DNA from: a virus | Virus record (IMG/VR): IMGVR_UViG_3300005466_000005 | Location: 1-60,436 of that record | Length of the DNA stretch: 60,436 nt | Direction: 5' to 3' (one strand) | Part shown: positions 42,611 to 49,817 of the stretch, in pieces | Numbering within the stretch: position 1 is the first letter of the stretch | Layout: each line of letters starts with the position of its first letter | Notes under the pieces: generated by a model | Seen by the model: the letters and a program-made list of their open reading frames with translations, nothing else | What the model was told of the DNA's origin: nothing | Databases searched by the model: none | Translations under genes and position numbers: made by a program

Positions 42611-42796
42611 GTGGCACTAGAAGGTATAGCCGTCGAAACAGGAAACCTCATCGGTGGTCTAATCGCTCTGATCATCGGTGGTATCCTTATGGCCGTCAAC
42701 AACCAGATACAACGACCATACAACCTCATCCTGTTAATAGGCGGGGCAATAGTAGCAATCATAGGCATCGTCCTAATCATCCTGGCGTTTATTTAG
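42611..42796 (+). CDS. Small two-span membrane protein
   Basis: The product is 61 residues from GTG 42611, 2 nt after the capsid stop; the frame is open further back inside the capsid gene, but that part is shadow. Two hydrophobic spans (GNLIGGLIALIIGGILMAV and LILLIGGAIVAIIGIVLIILAFI) flank a short loop. It resembles small holin-like or membrane-anchor proteins. It is the first of several small membrane proteins up to 46796. Confidence 0.6.
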   Translation: MALEGIAVETGNLIGGLIALIIGGILMAVNNQIQRPYNLILLIGGAIVAIIGIVLIILAFI

Positions 42797-42823
42797 CCTT
42801 TAGCCAAGCCTAAACCACCGCTT

Positions 42824-42887
42824 CTTTTTTATCTAACAACGTTTTACCTCTTTCTTGAGAGAGTTCTTGCATTAGACTCTCTCACGT
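42824..42887 (+). promoter_or_regulatory. Promoter with hairpin starting at the predicted transcript start
   Basis: CTTTTTTATC (42824-42833) predicts a transcript start near 42855. A perfect 9-bp inverted repeat TGAGAGAGT/ACTCTCTCA (42856-42864 and 42876-42884, loop 11) begins there and ends four bases before the ATG at 42888. The message would begin with a hairpin, which could protect its 5' end or control translation. Confidence 0.55.
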
Positions 42888-43016
42888 ATGTATATGTACT
42901 CCCGTAAAGAGCTGCTTGTGATGCTAGGAAGCCTGGCAGATGACACAGCCGCGGGAGTTACGCTTTTAAGTGTTGGATTTGTCATAAATCTGCGCACTTC
43001 ATTGGCTACTACCTAA
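42888..43016 (+). CDS. Possible membrane micro-protein (42 aa)
   Basis: The 42 residues (MYMYSRKELLVMLGSLADDTAAGV, then TLLSVGFVINLRTSLATT) are well-behaved: a basic helix, an acidic turn and a hydrophobic span. The frame sits right after a promoter and hairpin. Without other evidence it could instead be part of the leader of the next gene; ATG 42894 is an alternative start. Confidence 0.42.
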   Translation: MYMYSRKELLVMLGSLADDTAAGVTLLSVGFVINLRTSLATT

Positions 43017-43099
43017 CGGAGCGCGTGACCTTACAAGCCCGACACAATTGAACAGAACAGAACAGAACAACATCCTTAATTCCCGCTCCCCTTGTGACC

Positions 43100-43939
43100 A
43101 TGTCTGTCAACAAGCACGCAACTTTTTTATCACAAGGGGGGTTTAGTTCCCATATTAGCAGCATGGTTAGAGCACTTAAACGACTAGAGCAATCAGACGC
43201 AGACAAACAAATCAATGTTATTGAATCAGACAGAGTTATCTTAGAGAGAGCAGCCTATGAGAAAGCAGGCTACGTCTACCCAGAAGATGACTTTCGTAAC
43301 CGCAGAGAACGAGAATTTTTGTACTTCAAAGACCTATTCCCAGACCGTTATTGGTGCTGGATTGACCAGGTTTGGCGTGTGCTAGATGAGCGCGACGGCC
43401 AAGAGTACATCATGTACCATGCCTATCACTATGTTGACCAGGAGATCAAAAGCCCTGATGGTCACTCAAATACCGTCACACACGAGTTTGATGACTATTA
43501 CGGGTTCTGGCATAGACCCATCGTTAAGGTAAAGTCCTTCCATCCAGACGGGACAGTAAACGAGGTAAGCCTGCAAAAGCTAGAGAAGGTATACACTATC
43601 AAGTGGAGTAAGAAAGCCCTGGATGCAATCTTGGATGCACTCACCATGAAAGGAACTTGCAATCAATTCGCACTAGGGCTAGCCGCTACAGATGCATCCC
43701 TTACTACGCCACCCACTCATTCAACACAGGTCATAAAGAATAGGGAAGATTTCTCTAACTACTCCTTTGATGAAACAACGCAGCTAGGTAGGTCACAGCT
43801 ATCAACGTCTGTCCCATCCATGCAAGATATTCAAAGGACATTAGACCTGAGAAGACAAGCACTCGCTAAAGCCGCTAAACTTGCACAGGCAACAACCGCA
43901 CCAACAACGACGACGACGATGGCGAGCAGTAGCAAATAA
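43100..43939 (+). CDS. Head-region protein of unknown function
   Basis: The product is 279 residues from ATG 43100 (GTG 43094 is in frame). A mixed domain rich in aromatic residues (YFKDLFPDRYWCWIDQVWRVLDERDGQEYIMYHAYHY) is followed by a helical end and a threonine tail (TTAPTTTTTM). The AACAG pentamer is repeated in the leader (about 43050-43066). It lies after the capsid gene, so it may be a head-completion or minor virion protein. No family is recognised. Confidence 0.55.
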   Translation: MSVNKHATFLSQGGFSSHISSMVRALKRLEQSDADKQINVIESDRVILERAAYEKAGYVYPEDDFRNRREREFLYFKDLFPDRYWCWIDQVWRVLDERDGQEYIMYHAYHYVDQEIKSPDGHSNTVTHEFDDYYGFWHRPIVKVKSFHPDGTVNEVSLQKLEKVYTIKWSKKALDAILDALTMKGTCNQFALGLAATDASLTTPPTHSTQVIKNREDFSNYSFDETTQLGRSQLSTSVPSMQDIQRTLDLRRQALAKAAKLAQATTAPTTTTTMASSSK

Positions 43940-43985
43940 CTTACTTCTCTTAACTACTCGTTGGTGATATAGTAAAAGACGGAAT

Positions 43986-44408
43986 GTGGTTGAAAGTGGA
44001 GCGGGTGATAGCATTGCACAAATTATACAGAACTGGTCTAACATTGGGAATCTTTTCCTTGCCTTTGTCATCGCTGGCCTGGTCCCTGTCTTGAAATACA
44101 TCTCCAGAAAATACACTAGGTGGAAAGATCTAAGAGATGCAGAGCAAGCAGCCAAAGAGAAGGATGCCATCATTGGTATTGCAAAGGAGGCTCAGCAACC
44201 CCTAGCAGAAAGGATAGCCAAGGTGGAAGAGGTCTCAGAGAAACTATCAAGGCAAAACGATGTAATGCTTGATCACCTTAACATCATAGAGCAGCTGTTA
44301 CAGTCGGGTCGTATATCATTTCAACGCAACGGCGGCAGCGGCAGAGTATCAAAACACTTTGACCACTCAGTAGGTAAGGGCGACAAGAGCGATTACCACC
44401 CAAAATAG
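43986..44408 (+). CDS. Membrane-anchored coiled-coil protein
   Basis: The product is 140 residues from a GTG. One hydrophobic span (about 21-38, GNLFLAFVIAGLVPVLKYI) is followed by a basic stretch and a long coiled coil (DLRDAEQAAKEKDAIIGIAKEAQQPLAERIAKVEEVSEKL), then a glycine/basic tail. The layout resembles holin-like or spanin-like phage proteins but no family match is clear. Confidence 0.55.
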   Translation: MVESGAGDSIAQIIQNWSNIGNLFLAFVIAGLVPVLKYISRKYTRWKDLRDAEQAAKEKDAIIGIAKEAQQPLAERIAKVEEVSEKLSRQNDVMLDHLNIIEQLLQSGRISFQRNGGSGRVSKHFDHSVGKGDKSDYHPK

Positions 44409-44455
44409 AGCAAGACTCGAACCGTTGCAAATCCGTTAGTTATTCCCCAATTCTG

Positions 44456-44485
44456 CTTTTATCCCTTATCAACAAACACAACATC
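44456..44485 (+). promoter_or_regulatory. CTTTTATC promoter of a leaderless gene
   Basis: CTTTTATC (44456-44463) is centred 26-27 nt before the ATG at 44486, exact archaeal geometry for a leaderless message. Confidence 0.55.
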
Positions 44486-45022
44486 ATGGTAACCAATGAG
44501 GGGCGCAACAACATTATTAGTCTGGCAGTGATTGCCGGCTTCTCAATATTGATCGTCGCCTTCATCTTCACCTTCGTAGGAAACATGGAGAAAGCAACAA
44601 ACACGGTCACAGTTCAGGTCTCAAACATAGAAAGGAAGGTAGTCGACGGGATTCAGAACGTAACAAACGCAAACTACAATCTCACTTCGGCAGTCCAAAA
44701 CCTGGCACAAGTGTTCTTAGAAGAGAGGCAGGTAAACAAGGACAACCTAGCTCAGTTTATAAACTTGCAAAATAACAACACGGCTTTGATGGTGGACACA
44801 ATCAACCAGATGTCTAGGGACAACAACGTAACCCGTGCTAACCAGACTAACATGTTTGTAGCAGCAATAGAAAAACAGATTAATGCATCATTAACATCAC
44901 AGAACCTCACAAAGGAGAGGATAGCCATAGAGACAGAAACGAATGAGAGACTAGACAACCTGACTCAGTTCTTCCTCAATGTCACCCTAACACCCACCAT
45001 CAACAACAACATCACACACTGA
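44486..45022 (+). CDS. Membrane-anchored, heavily sequon-bearing coiled-coil protein
   Basis: The 178 residues have one N-terminal span (about 11-31, ISLAVIAGFSILIVAFIFTFV) and then an extracellular-type helical rod. The rod carries ten N-x-S/T sequons (N58, 65, 97, 114, 119, 133, 140, 158, 165, 175) and almost no cysteine. Archaea N-glycosylate such sites outside the cell, so a surface-exposed glycoprotein anchored in the host membrane is likely. A leaderless promoter fits the start. Exclusion of other viruses or an exit structure are possible roles. Confidence 0.62.
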   Translation: MVTNEGRNNIISLAVIAGFSILIVAFIFTFVGNMEKATNTVTVQVSNIERKVVDGIQNVTNANYNLTSAVQNLAQVFLEERQVNKDNLAQFINLQNNNTALMVDTINQMSRDNNVTRANQTNMFVAAIEKQINASLTSQNLTKERIAIETETNERLDNLTQFFLNVTLTPTINNNITH

Positions 45023-45095
45023 TGATGACAACAGTCCACCACTAGTAACCCATTCTTTTTTATGCTAGCAACATCTAGATTTTGTTATATACAAG

Positions 45096-45761
45096 ATGAG
45101 TTCTAACACATACAAGAACCTACGCCTCTTTTTCATCGTGTTTTTTGCCTCAGCGTTCGTGCTGGGGATAATCAACTTTGTATCAGCCCAAACAACAACC
45201 ACCAATACTATGTCTGAAAAGGTCAATGAGGTACAAGATCAGGTCGCATCCAACACAGGCCAAATAGATGCCACAACTGTAGTATCTGGAGTAGGTGTGG
45301 TGGGTGCTGGAATTGCAGTAGCAAAACAACTCCTGGACCAAAAGACAAACAAAAAGCGAGATCGCACCACTGACGGGGATGCAGGGAGGTTTATCATCCT
45401 GCAATCAAAGTTCTATCAGGCAAAGAAACTATACCCAGAACTTTCAGACTCAGAACTGTTGGATCTTCCGGTGTCTAACAACCCCTTTGCAACACAAACA
45501 TTCGGACAGGCATTCACAACAGAGGCCGATTTGTGGGCCGATGGTAACGCCTCATATTGGGGGTTTCCCAAGCCAAACATGTCTGTACCTACCCGAACAA
45601 CAGTAGATGCAGTGAAGGCTTCAACAGCTGCACCACCCACCCAACCTCCACCGCCAAAGGGACCAGATAACACGCCGTCGTCATCGTCGTCACAAACACC
45701 ACCAACACCACAGTCAGCGGCATCATCATCATCATCATTATCAACAACGGTAGGGAAATAA
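45096..45761 (+). CDS. Secreted or anchored protein with signal peptide
   Basis: The 221 residues start with a signal (NLRLFFIVFFASAFVLGIINFVSA|Q), the A|Q junction being common in archaeal exported proteins. A short coiled segment and a second hydrophobic patch (VVSGVGVVGAGIAVAKQLL) follow, then a charged middle domain and a proline/serine-rich tail. The chain ends STTVGK, the same six residues that end the gene at 46867. Probably surface-exposed. Confidence 0.6.
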   Translation: MSSNTYKNLRLFFIVFFASAFVLGIINFVSAQTTTTNTMSEKVNEVQDQVASNTGQIDATTVVSGVGVVGAGIAVAKQLLDQKTNKKRDRTTDGDAGRFIILQSKFYQAKKLYPELSDSELLDLPVSNNPFATQTFGQAFTTEADLWADGNASYWGFPKPNMSVPTRTTVDAVKASTAAPPTQPPPPKGPDNTPSSSSSQTPPTPQSAASSSSSLSTTVGK

Positions 45762-45766
45762 CGAAG

Positions 45767-45871
45767 ATGAGTTACGGAAACGAATGGGTTGTAATAGTCC
45801 CAATCCTTTTTCTAGCAGTCGCTGGCATCTGCTGTGTTTTTGCATTCATGGGAAGGAAGAACAAGAAATGA
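45767..45871 (+). CDS. Membrane micro-protein (34 aa)
   Basis: The 34 residues are a single span (WVVIVPILFLAVAGICCVFAF) and a basic tail (GRKNKK). It begins 5 nt after the previous stop, and its stop overlaps the next start (ATGA). Co-translation with both neighbours is likely. Confidence 0.55.
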   Translation: MSYGNEWVVIVPILFLAVAGICCVFAFMGRKNKK

Positions 45872-46029
45872 AGTGGTTCCAAAAGATAGGACATACACAA
45901 CATAGGTGGAAACTCATGAACGAGTCCTTGAACTTTCAGGCTTACAGATTTGAGTTTCAATGCATTGATTGTGGAGCCCTGTCGACTGAAATACGTAACC
46001 CTGATAAACCATTTAAGGTGACCAAATAG
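45868..46029 (+). CDS. Small protein with a cysteine knuckle (53 aa)
   Basis: The 53 residues (MKWFQKIGHTQHRWKLMNESLNF, then FQCIDCGALSTEI) carry one CxxC and two histidines. ATGA overlap with the membrane micro-protein upstream. A longer in-frame reading exists but would overlap that gene. Function is unknown. Confidence 0.52.
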   Translation: MKWFQKIGHTQHRWKLMNESLNFQAYRFEFQCIDCGALSTEIRNPDKPFKVTK

Positions 46030-46034
46030 AGCAG

Positions 46035-46250
46035 ATGGACTTTGTACAAAAGAATGCGCTAATCGACCTCATATTCTACTGCTTTGGTATGACTATCTGC
46101 CTAGGGCTAATGTATCTTACTTATCCATATATCTGGCTGGATGATGGTGAAGGCTTTTTGTATCTTATAGCCCTTGGCGTGTTGACCATCATAGCAGCGT
46201 TTGGATTGAAAGCGATATGGTTTAAGATTAAGGTGGTGTTATTGCCGTGA
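46035..46250 (+). CDS. Small two-span membrane protein
   Basis: The 71 residues have two hydrophobic spans (DLIFYCFGMTICLGLMYLTYPYIWL and FLYLIALGVLTIIAAFGLKAIWF) with an acidic loop (DDGEG). It lies in the membrane protein island. Its stop overlaps a GTG of a possible further gene (GTGA). Confidence 0.55.
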   Translation: MDFVQKNALIDLIFYCFGMTICLGLMYLTYPYIWLDDGEGFLYLIALGVLTIIAAFGLKAIWFKIKVVLLP

Positions 46251-46387
46251 GTATCGGAAAAAAAGAAAAATGGGTTAGGACTAAGAAACTGGTTGATTGG
46301 ATTGAGGAGTATTCTCTCCCTGTGCTGGTTGGCTGCTTACTGGTTGGACTGGTTGTTCTACTGGTTTGGAACCCTCTTCGGTCCTAA
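46247..46387 (+). CDS. Possible membrane micro-protein overlapping an antisense gene
   Basis: The product is 46 residues from a GTG that overlaps the previous stop (GTGA): a basic start (SIGKKEKWVRTKKLVDWIEEY) and one span (LPVLVGCLLVGLVVLLVW). It overlaps by 107 nt the 3' end of the minus-strand gene at 46281, whose C-terminus there is low-complexity P/Q-rich sequence. Either the two genes truly overlap tail-to-tail or one end is shadow coding. Confidence 0.38.
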   Translation: MSIGKKEKWVRTKKLVDWIEEYSLPVLVGCLLVGLVVLLVWNPLRS

Positions 46388-46796
46388 TCTCTTGTATCCT
46401 TTCTTTGATAGCATTGTCTAGTTGACCAGATTTTACTGCTCTCATCACAGCTTTTTTCTCTACCAACTTTACTATTCCGTTGGTTCCATCAGACACTGCA
46501 TAGGCCCATCCGGCTGTCATAAACCAGGCTATAAGTAATCCAACACTACCAGCCCATTGATTAATCATTTCTACTCCTGCCGTTACCAAGGGTAATGATA
46601 CGACTATCGCACCACCAAACGCAACCAATGCCTGATAGAAGAACTTTCTATCAAAAGCCTGTACCTCACCTGACATCACTTTGTCATGATACTTTGCCCA
46701 TGTTCTGTAACCTACTCCGGCTACACATGCAGACAACGATAAGATGACACCTATGCTACCAAAAATAGCAGCTATATCTATGGTTTCTATTGCCAT
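46281..46796 (-). CDS. Three-span membrane protein, holin-like
   Basis: The 171 residues have hydrophobic spans at about 8-28 (AAIFGSIGVILSLSACVAGVG), 53-73 (FYQALVAFGGAIVVSLPLVTAG) and 80-98 (AGSVGLLIAWFMTAGWAYA). A charged helix and a proline/glutamine-rich tail follow. Three spans with a charged C-terminus fit class I holins, but no family is proven and archaeal viruses may exit in other ways. CTTTTTTAG on the minus strand (about 46819-46827) lies roughly 27 nt before the ATG. Confidence 0.55.
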   Translation of the reverse strand: MAIETIDIAAIFGSIGVILSLSACVAGVGYRTWAKYHDKVMSGEVQAFDRKFFYQALVAFGGAIVVSLPLVTAGVEMINQWAGSVGLLIAWFMTAGWAYAVSDGTNGIVKLVEKKAVMRAVKSGQLDNAIKERIQEIRTEEGSKPVEQPVQPVSSQPAQGENTPQSNQPVS

Positions 46797-46813
46797 GTTT
46801 CTACTAAGGAGCC

Positions 46814-46866
46814 TCCTCTCTAAAAAAGGAGAATCCCTTTTATGTCATTACTTGTCACATCAAGAC
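46814..46866. promoter_or_regulatory. Divergent pair of TATA-like boxes
   Basis: On the minus strand CTTTTTTAG lies about 27 nt before the ATG at 46796. On the plus strand CCCTTTTATG (46835-46844) is centred 27 nt before the ATG at 46867. Both genes should have leaderless messages. Confidence 0.6.
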
Positions 46867-47220
46867 ATGAGCAATGCACTAAGCGGCAAGATCATAAAAA
46901 AGATCAAGTTCACAATCCCAGTTAACAACGCCCCAGATGTCCACATCACTGACATAGTATCAGGCAACTCACTTGATGAGATAGAAAGTATAGCAGTACA
47001 GCTAGCCAACGACTATGCACGTAAGAACCAAGATATCAAGGACGCAAAGAAGCCGGTCCGATTCGTTGTAGAGGATGCAGCAGGTCATGACTACCTTAGT
47101 TGGATGAATGGTATCTTTGAGATTATCACTGACAAAGCAGAAGACAAAAATGATGAAACCGGTACACCCGATAACGTCAATCAATCAAAGTCTAATGCTA
47201 GCACTACTGTAGGCAAATGA
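46867..47220 (+). CDS. Small acidic assembly-region protein
   Basis: The product is 117 residues from the ATG at 46867, fixed by its TATA-like box. Strand and helix elements (KIIKKIKFTIPVNNAPDVHITDIV, DEIESIAVQLANDYARKN) lead to an acidic tail ending NASTTVGK. The terminal STTVGK is shared with the gene at 45096. It overlaps the next gene by ATGA. Function is unknown; tail or head completion is possible. Confidence 0.55.
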   Translation: MSNALSGKIIKKIKFTIPVNNAPDVHITDIVSGNSLDEIESIAVQLANDYARKNQDIKDAKKPVRFVVEDAAGHDYLSWMNGIFEIITDKAEDKNDETGTPDNVNQSKSNASTTVGK

Positions 47221-47741
47221 CCTCCCAAGAACAACAGAACCAAACCCCTGAGGAGATTCGTAAGAACACTCAGGAACGTATTGCAGAACTAGCAGCACAG
47301 CTCCAACAAATAGATGATACAGAAGGGGCTAAGGCTAGAGAACTCTTAAACCTATATGGCGCATTACATGCTGACCCTTCAGGTAACGCAAAGGACGAGA
47401 AGGGTAGAACAGCAGCAGAAGTTTATGAAGAATACCAAACATTATCAGGTGAGATAGCGATGAGCAGAGCCCCTCTTGAACAACAGCTTAACGACTTTAG
47501 TAAAGGGTTGGGCATGGTAGCAGACTACAACACCTTGAGAAAATTGGCTAAAGAAAGGGCAGAGGCTTCAGCAAGAAACTGTCAAGAACCATTTAAGGAC
47601 ATGACAGAATTTAGCAACCCACAGCTAGACAAGATAAGAAGCGACTTACAAAAGAACCCATTACCTGGGGGAGATAAGGCCAGTATAGATGACGGAACCG
47701 GTGGCGAGCAGCCAGCCGCTCCACAAGAGACAACTCAGTAA
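47217..47741 (+). CDS. Helical assembly-region protein
   Basis: The 174 residues are mostly charged helix (EEIRKNTQERIAELAAQLQQIDD, YEEYQTLSGEIAMSRAPLEQQL) with an acidic, proline-containing tail. It is coupled to the previous gene (ATGA). It converges with a minus-strand connector gene over a T5 stretch (47755-47760) that can terminate this message. A scaffold or chaperone role is possible but unproven. Confidence 0.52.
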   Translation: MTSQEQQNQTPEEIRKNTQERIAELAAQLQQIDDTEGAKARELLNLYGALHADPSGNAKDEKGRTAAEVYEEYQTLSGEIAMSRAPLEQQLNDFSKGLGMVADYNTLRKLAKERAEASARNCQEPFKDMTEFSNPQLDKIRSDLQKNPLPGGDKASIDDGTGGEQPAAPQETTQ

Positions 47742-47759
47742 TACCATCGTCATTTCTTT

Positions 47760-48344
47760 TTACTCAAACTCTCCTGGTACAAACTCGTCAGGATCAAACT
47801 GTTCGGGTGTATCAGGTTCTCTCCTCATTTCATATTCTACTTGTAGTCTAAACCACCAGTGATGCCAGTTTGTATCTCCACCGTTATTGGGTTGATAGTC
47901 TTCCTCTAGTCCCACAACAGAATGAATCCCTTCTGGTTGAAAACGTGTGGGATAGTCTGATATCCAGTTTTTAACATACCTGACAGCATCCTCTAACAGG
48001 TCTGATATCTGGCCGTCCTGCGTAGCTTTGACATCGTAAGCATACACATGGATGACTGGTCTAGAGATGAAACGCATTTGCACCATACCTATCTCTAGGT
48101 CTTGATACAATGTACGACTGCTTTGTACCCTTATCACGACTGGCCTACCCATTGCCTTGTCAGCAGGAAAGTCGTTGTTGCTAGAATCAAAGTAGACGTC
48201 TTTCTTGGTTGCATCGTATCTTATTGCACTTGGACCTGTCTTGGTCACATCCCACGTAGCCTGTAGCTTTTTCTTGATTATGTTACCAACGGAGTAGCGT
48301 GATACGCCTGTACCGCCATCTGGGAAGGAAGGGATAAGAGGCAT
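47760..48344 (-). CDS. Tail completion/terminator-like protein (minus strand)
   Basis: The 194 residues match the layout of tail terminator or head-tail joining proteins: SVGNIIKKKLQATWD start, a central VIHVYAYDVKATQDGQISDLLEDAVRYVKNWI helix, and a beta end (HWWFRLQVEYEMRRE). It lies beside the connector gene and just before the tail tube, the expected neighbours, but both genes point leftward. It would close the tail tube where it meets the head. Specific family uncertain. Confidence 0.62.
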   Translation of the reverse strand: MPLIPSFPDGGTGVSRYSVGNIIKKKLQATWDVTKTGPSAIRYDATKKDVYFDSSNNDFPADKAMGRPVVIRVQSSRTLYQDLEIGMVQMRFISRPVIHVYAYDVKATQDGQISDLLEDAVRYVKNWISDYPTRFQPEGIHSVVGLEEDYQPNNGGDTNWHHWWFRLQVEYEMRREPDTPEQFDPDEFVPGEFE

Positions 48345-48348
48345 ATCT

Positions 48349-48786
48349 CTATTTTATACTCTTGAAAGGTCTTATCGATGTATCAGGGTTTAGAGTCTTG
48401 GCAAGGTAGTAAGAGGTTGGACTGCTGAAAACGTTGATGACATCTGTAATCCCTCCACCCGGAGAACCTGGACCACCGCCAGAGTCCAACAAAGTTTTAA
48501 GCTTTGACATAGCCTGGTCTCTAAAGGCTTTCATTCTGTCCAGGTTGCCTAGAGTACCGTTGATCATACTACCAGCTAGGTAAGCCGTAATAATCTCAAT
48601 GTCGTCGTAGCCTACCTCACCTACAACCCAGAGATGGTTTGTCTTCATAGTTACCTCTCTAGATGCTGACTGTATGATGTCAGGTACTTGGTCATCAGGG
48701 AAATCACGCTCAGAGTAGGGTGCCCATAGCTTAACCTGTGCAACAGTACAGTATAGCGGAGCATCAGGATCTTCGTTATCACTCAT
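48349..48786 (-). CDS. Head-tail connector-like protein (minus strand)
   Basis: The product is 145 residues from ATG 48786 (TTG 48804 is in frame). It resembles gp6-type connectors: YCTVAQVKLWAPYSERDFPDDQVPDIIQSASREVTMKTNHLW, a two-helix start followed by AYLAGSMINGTLGNLDRMKAFRDQAMSKLKTLL. A glycine-rich loop and a short tail follow. It would sit under the portal. It is 4 nt from the tail-completion gene. Confidence 0.65.
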   Translation of the reverse strand: MSDNEDPDAPLYCTVAQVKLWAPYSERDFPDDQVPDIIQSASREVTMKTNHLWVVGEVGYDDIEIITAYLAGSMINGTLGNLDRMKAFRDQAMSKLKTLLDSGGGPGSPGGGITDVINVFSSPTSYYLAKTLNPDTSIRPFKSIK

Positions 48787-48808
48787 ATCTTTATACAGAG
48801 GCAATAGT

Positions 48809-48848
48809 CCCTTTTAGCCTAAAAAGAGCATCGGCTAGTTAGATAAGA
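48809..48848. promoter_or_regulatory. Near-palindromic bidirectional promoter
   Basis: CCCTTTTAGCCTAAAAAGAG (48809-48828) reads as a TATA-like box on both strands (CTTTTAG rightward, CTTTTTAG leftward). It is about 35-37 nt from the ATGs at 48849 and 48786 and divides the leftward connectors from the rightward tail genes. Confidence 0.55.
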
Positions 48849-49781
48849 ATGGCTCCACCAGTTTACAAAATTGCCACTAACAAAGACTACACTAAACAGC
48901 TACAATACTACTTAGAGGACGCCTACAAGGTCGCTAACGTAGATGAACAATGGCTTAACTTCGGATATGTCCAAGGTTTCCAAGCTACAGAAGCACTTGA
49001 TAGAGAAGTTATCAGAGAAATAGGAAACGAAGATATCGCCTTTGACTTGAAGATGGGGACCACAGGCTCCGGAGAGTTGAGGTGGCGGATGGTCGATCCA
49101 ACCTTCGCACAATACTGTATGAAGCTTGCATCCGGTGCAGGTACACCTGACCAATCCTTCCGTATTTTAGAAGCATGTAAAATAAACGCAGCTGAGAAAT
49201 TCGCAGAGGCACAAGGCTGCTATCCTACCCGTTTTTCACTCACCTATGCTAGATTCATAGACTTGTCAGCATCCGTGTTTATCGGTAACATAACAGACTG
49301 GATTAACGAAGCTGCTTTAGACGTTATAGAAGGATCAGGACAAACATACGCTGTACCAGTAACAGCTTCACCTTGGTCCAACCTCAGCGGTGCAACACAA
49401 GAGCCATTCAAGATTAACTGGGGTTCTGGACTTGTAAGCTACGATAACCTATCATTTACGATGGATGTCAACAGAGGTCTAGCAACTAGCCAACCATCAG
49501 GATATGATACTGTCAAAGATGCAGCCATAGCTTCAAGAGAGATTACTGGCACCTGGACAACCCCAATGACTGACAACGACTTGGTAGCAAAGTTCAAAGC
49601 CCATACACCCGGTACAGTTGAAATCACCTTGAAAGCAGGAGCAACACCATGCAAGCTAAACATTCAGAACTTTAAGCTAAACACGATGCCCAGAGTCACA
49701 GAGTTAGGCAACACTGGTATCAGAGCTTGGACCTTTAACTGGCAAGCACAGACAGGAGATATAAGTAACTACGTTCCATAG
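48849..49781 (+). CDS. Major tail tube protein
   Basis: The 310 residues are beta-rich with the tail tube pattern: an N-terminal KIATNKDYTKQLQYYLED helix, FGYVQGFQATEALDREVIREIGN, a central NLSFTMDVNRGLATSQPSGYDTVKDAAIASREITGTWTT, and a last strand RAWTFNWQAQTGDIS. It comes directly before the tail chaperones and tape measure, the canonical place. It should be abundant, and it has its own promoter. Confidence 0.75.
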   Translation: MAPPVYKIATNKDYTKQLQYYLEDAYKVANVDEQWLNFGYVQGFQATEALDREVIREIGNEDIAFDLKMGTTGSGELRWRMVDPTFAQYCMKLASGAGTPDQSFRILEACKINAAEKFAEAQGCYPTRFSLTYARFIDLSASVFIGNITDWINEAALDVIEGSGQTYAVPVTASPWSNLSGATQEPFKINWGSGLVSYDNLSFTMDVNRGLATSQPSGYDTVKDAAIASREITGTWTTPMTDNDLVAKFKAHTPGTVEITLKAGATPCKLNIQNFKLNTMPRVTELGNTGIRAWTFNWQAQTGDISNYVP

Positions 49782-49817
49782 GTAAGTAGCGGGCACAGAT
49801 AGTTCAATTTTAGAATA

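Noticed and set aside
42896-43030. Nested inverted repeats (GTACTCCCG/CGGGAGTTAC; AAGTG/CACTT; GTTACGC/GCGTGAC) suggesting a structured non-coding RNA or tRNA-like fold.
   Set aside because: A well-formed 42-codon frame runs through the same bases, and the cloverleaf lacks a T-arm and a proper anticodon loop; coding is the simpler reading.
44409-44440. The minus strand GGTTCGAGTC resembles a T-loop.
   Set aside because: The flanking bases do not pair into a T-stem and no other tRNA arms are present.
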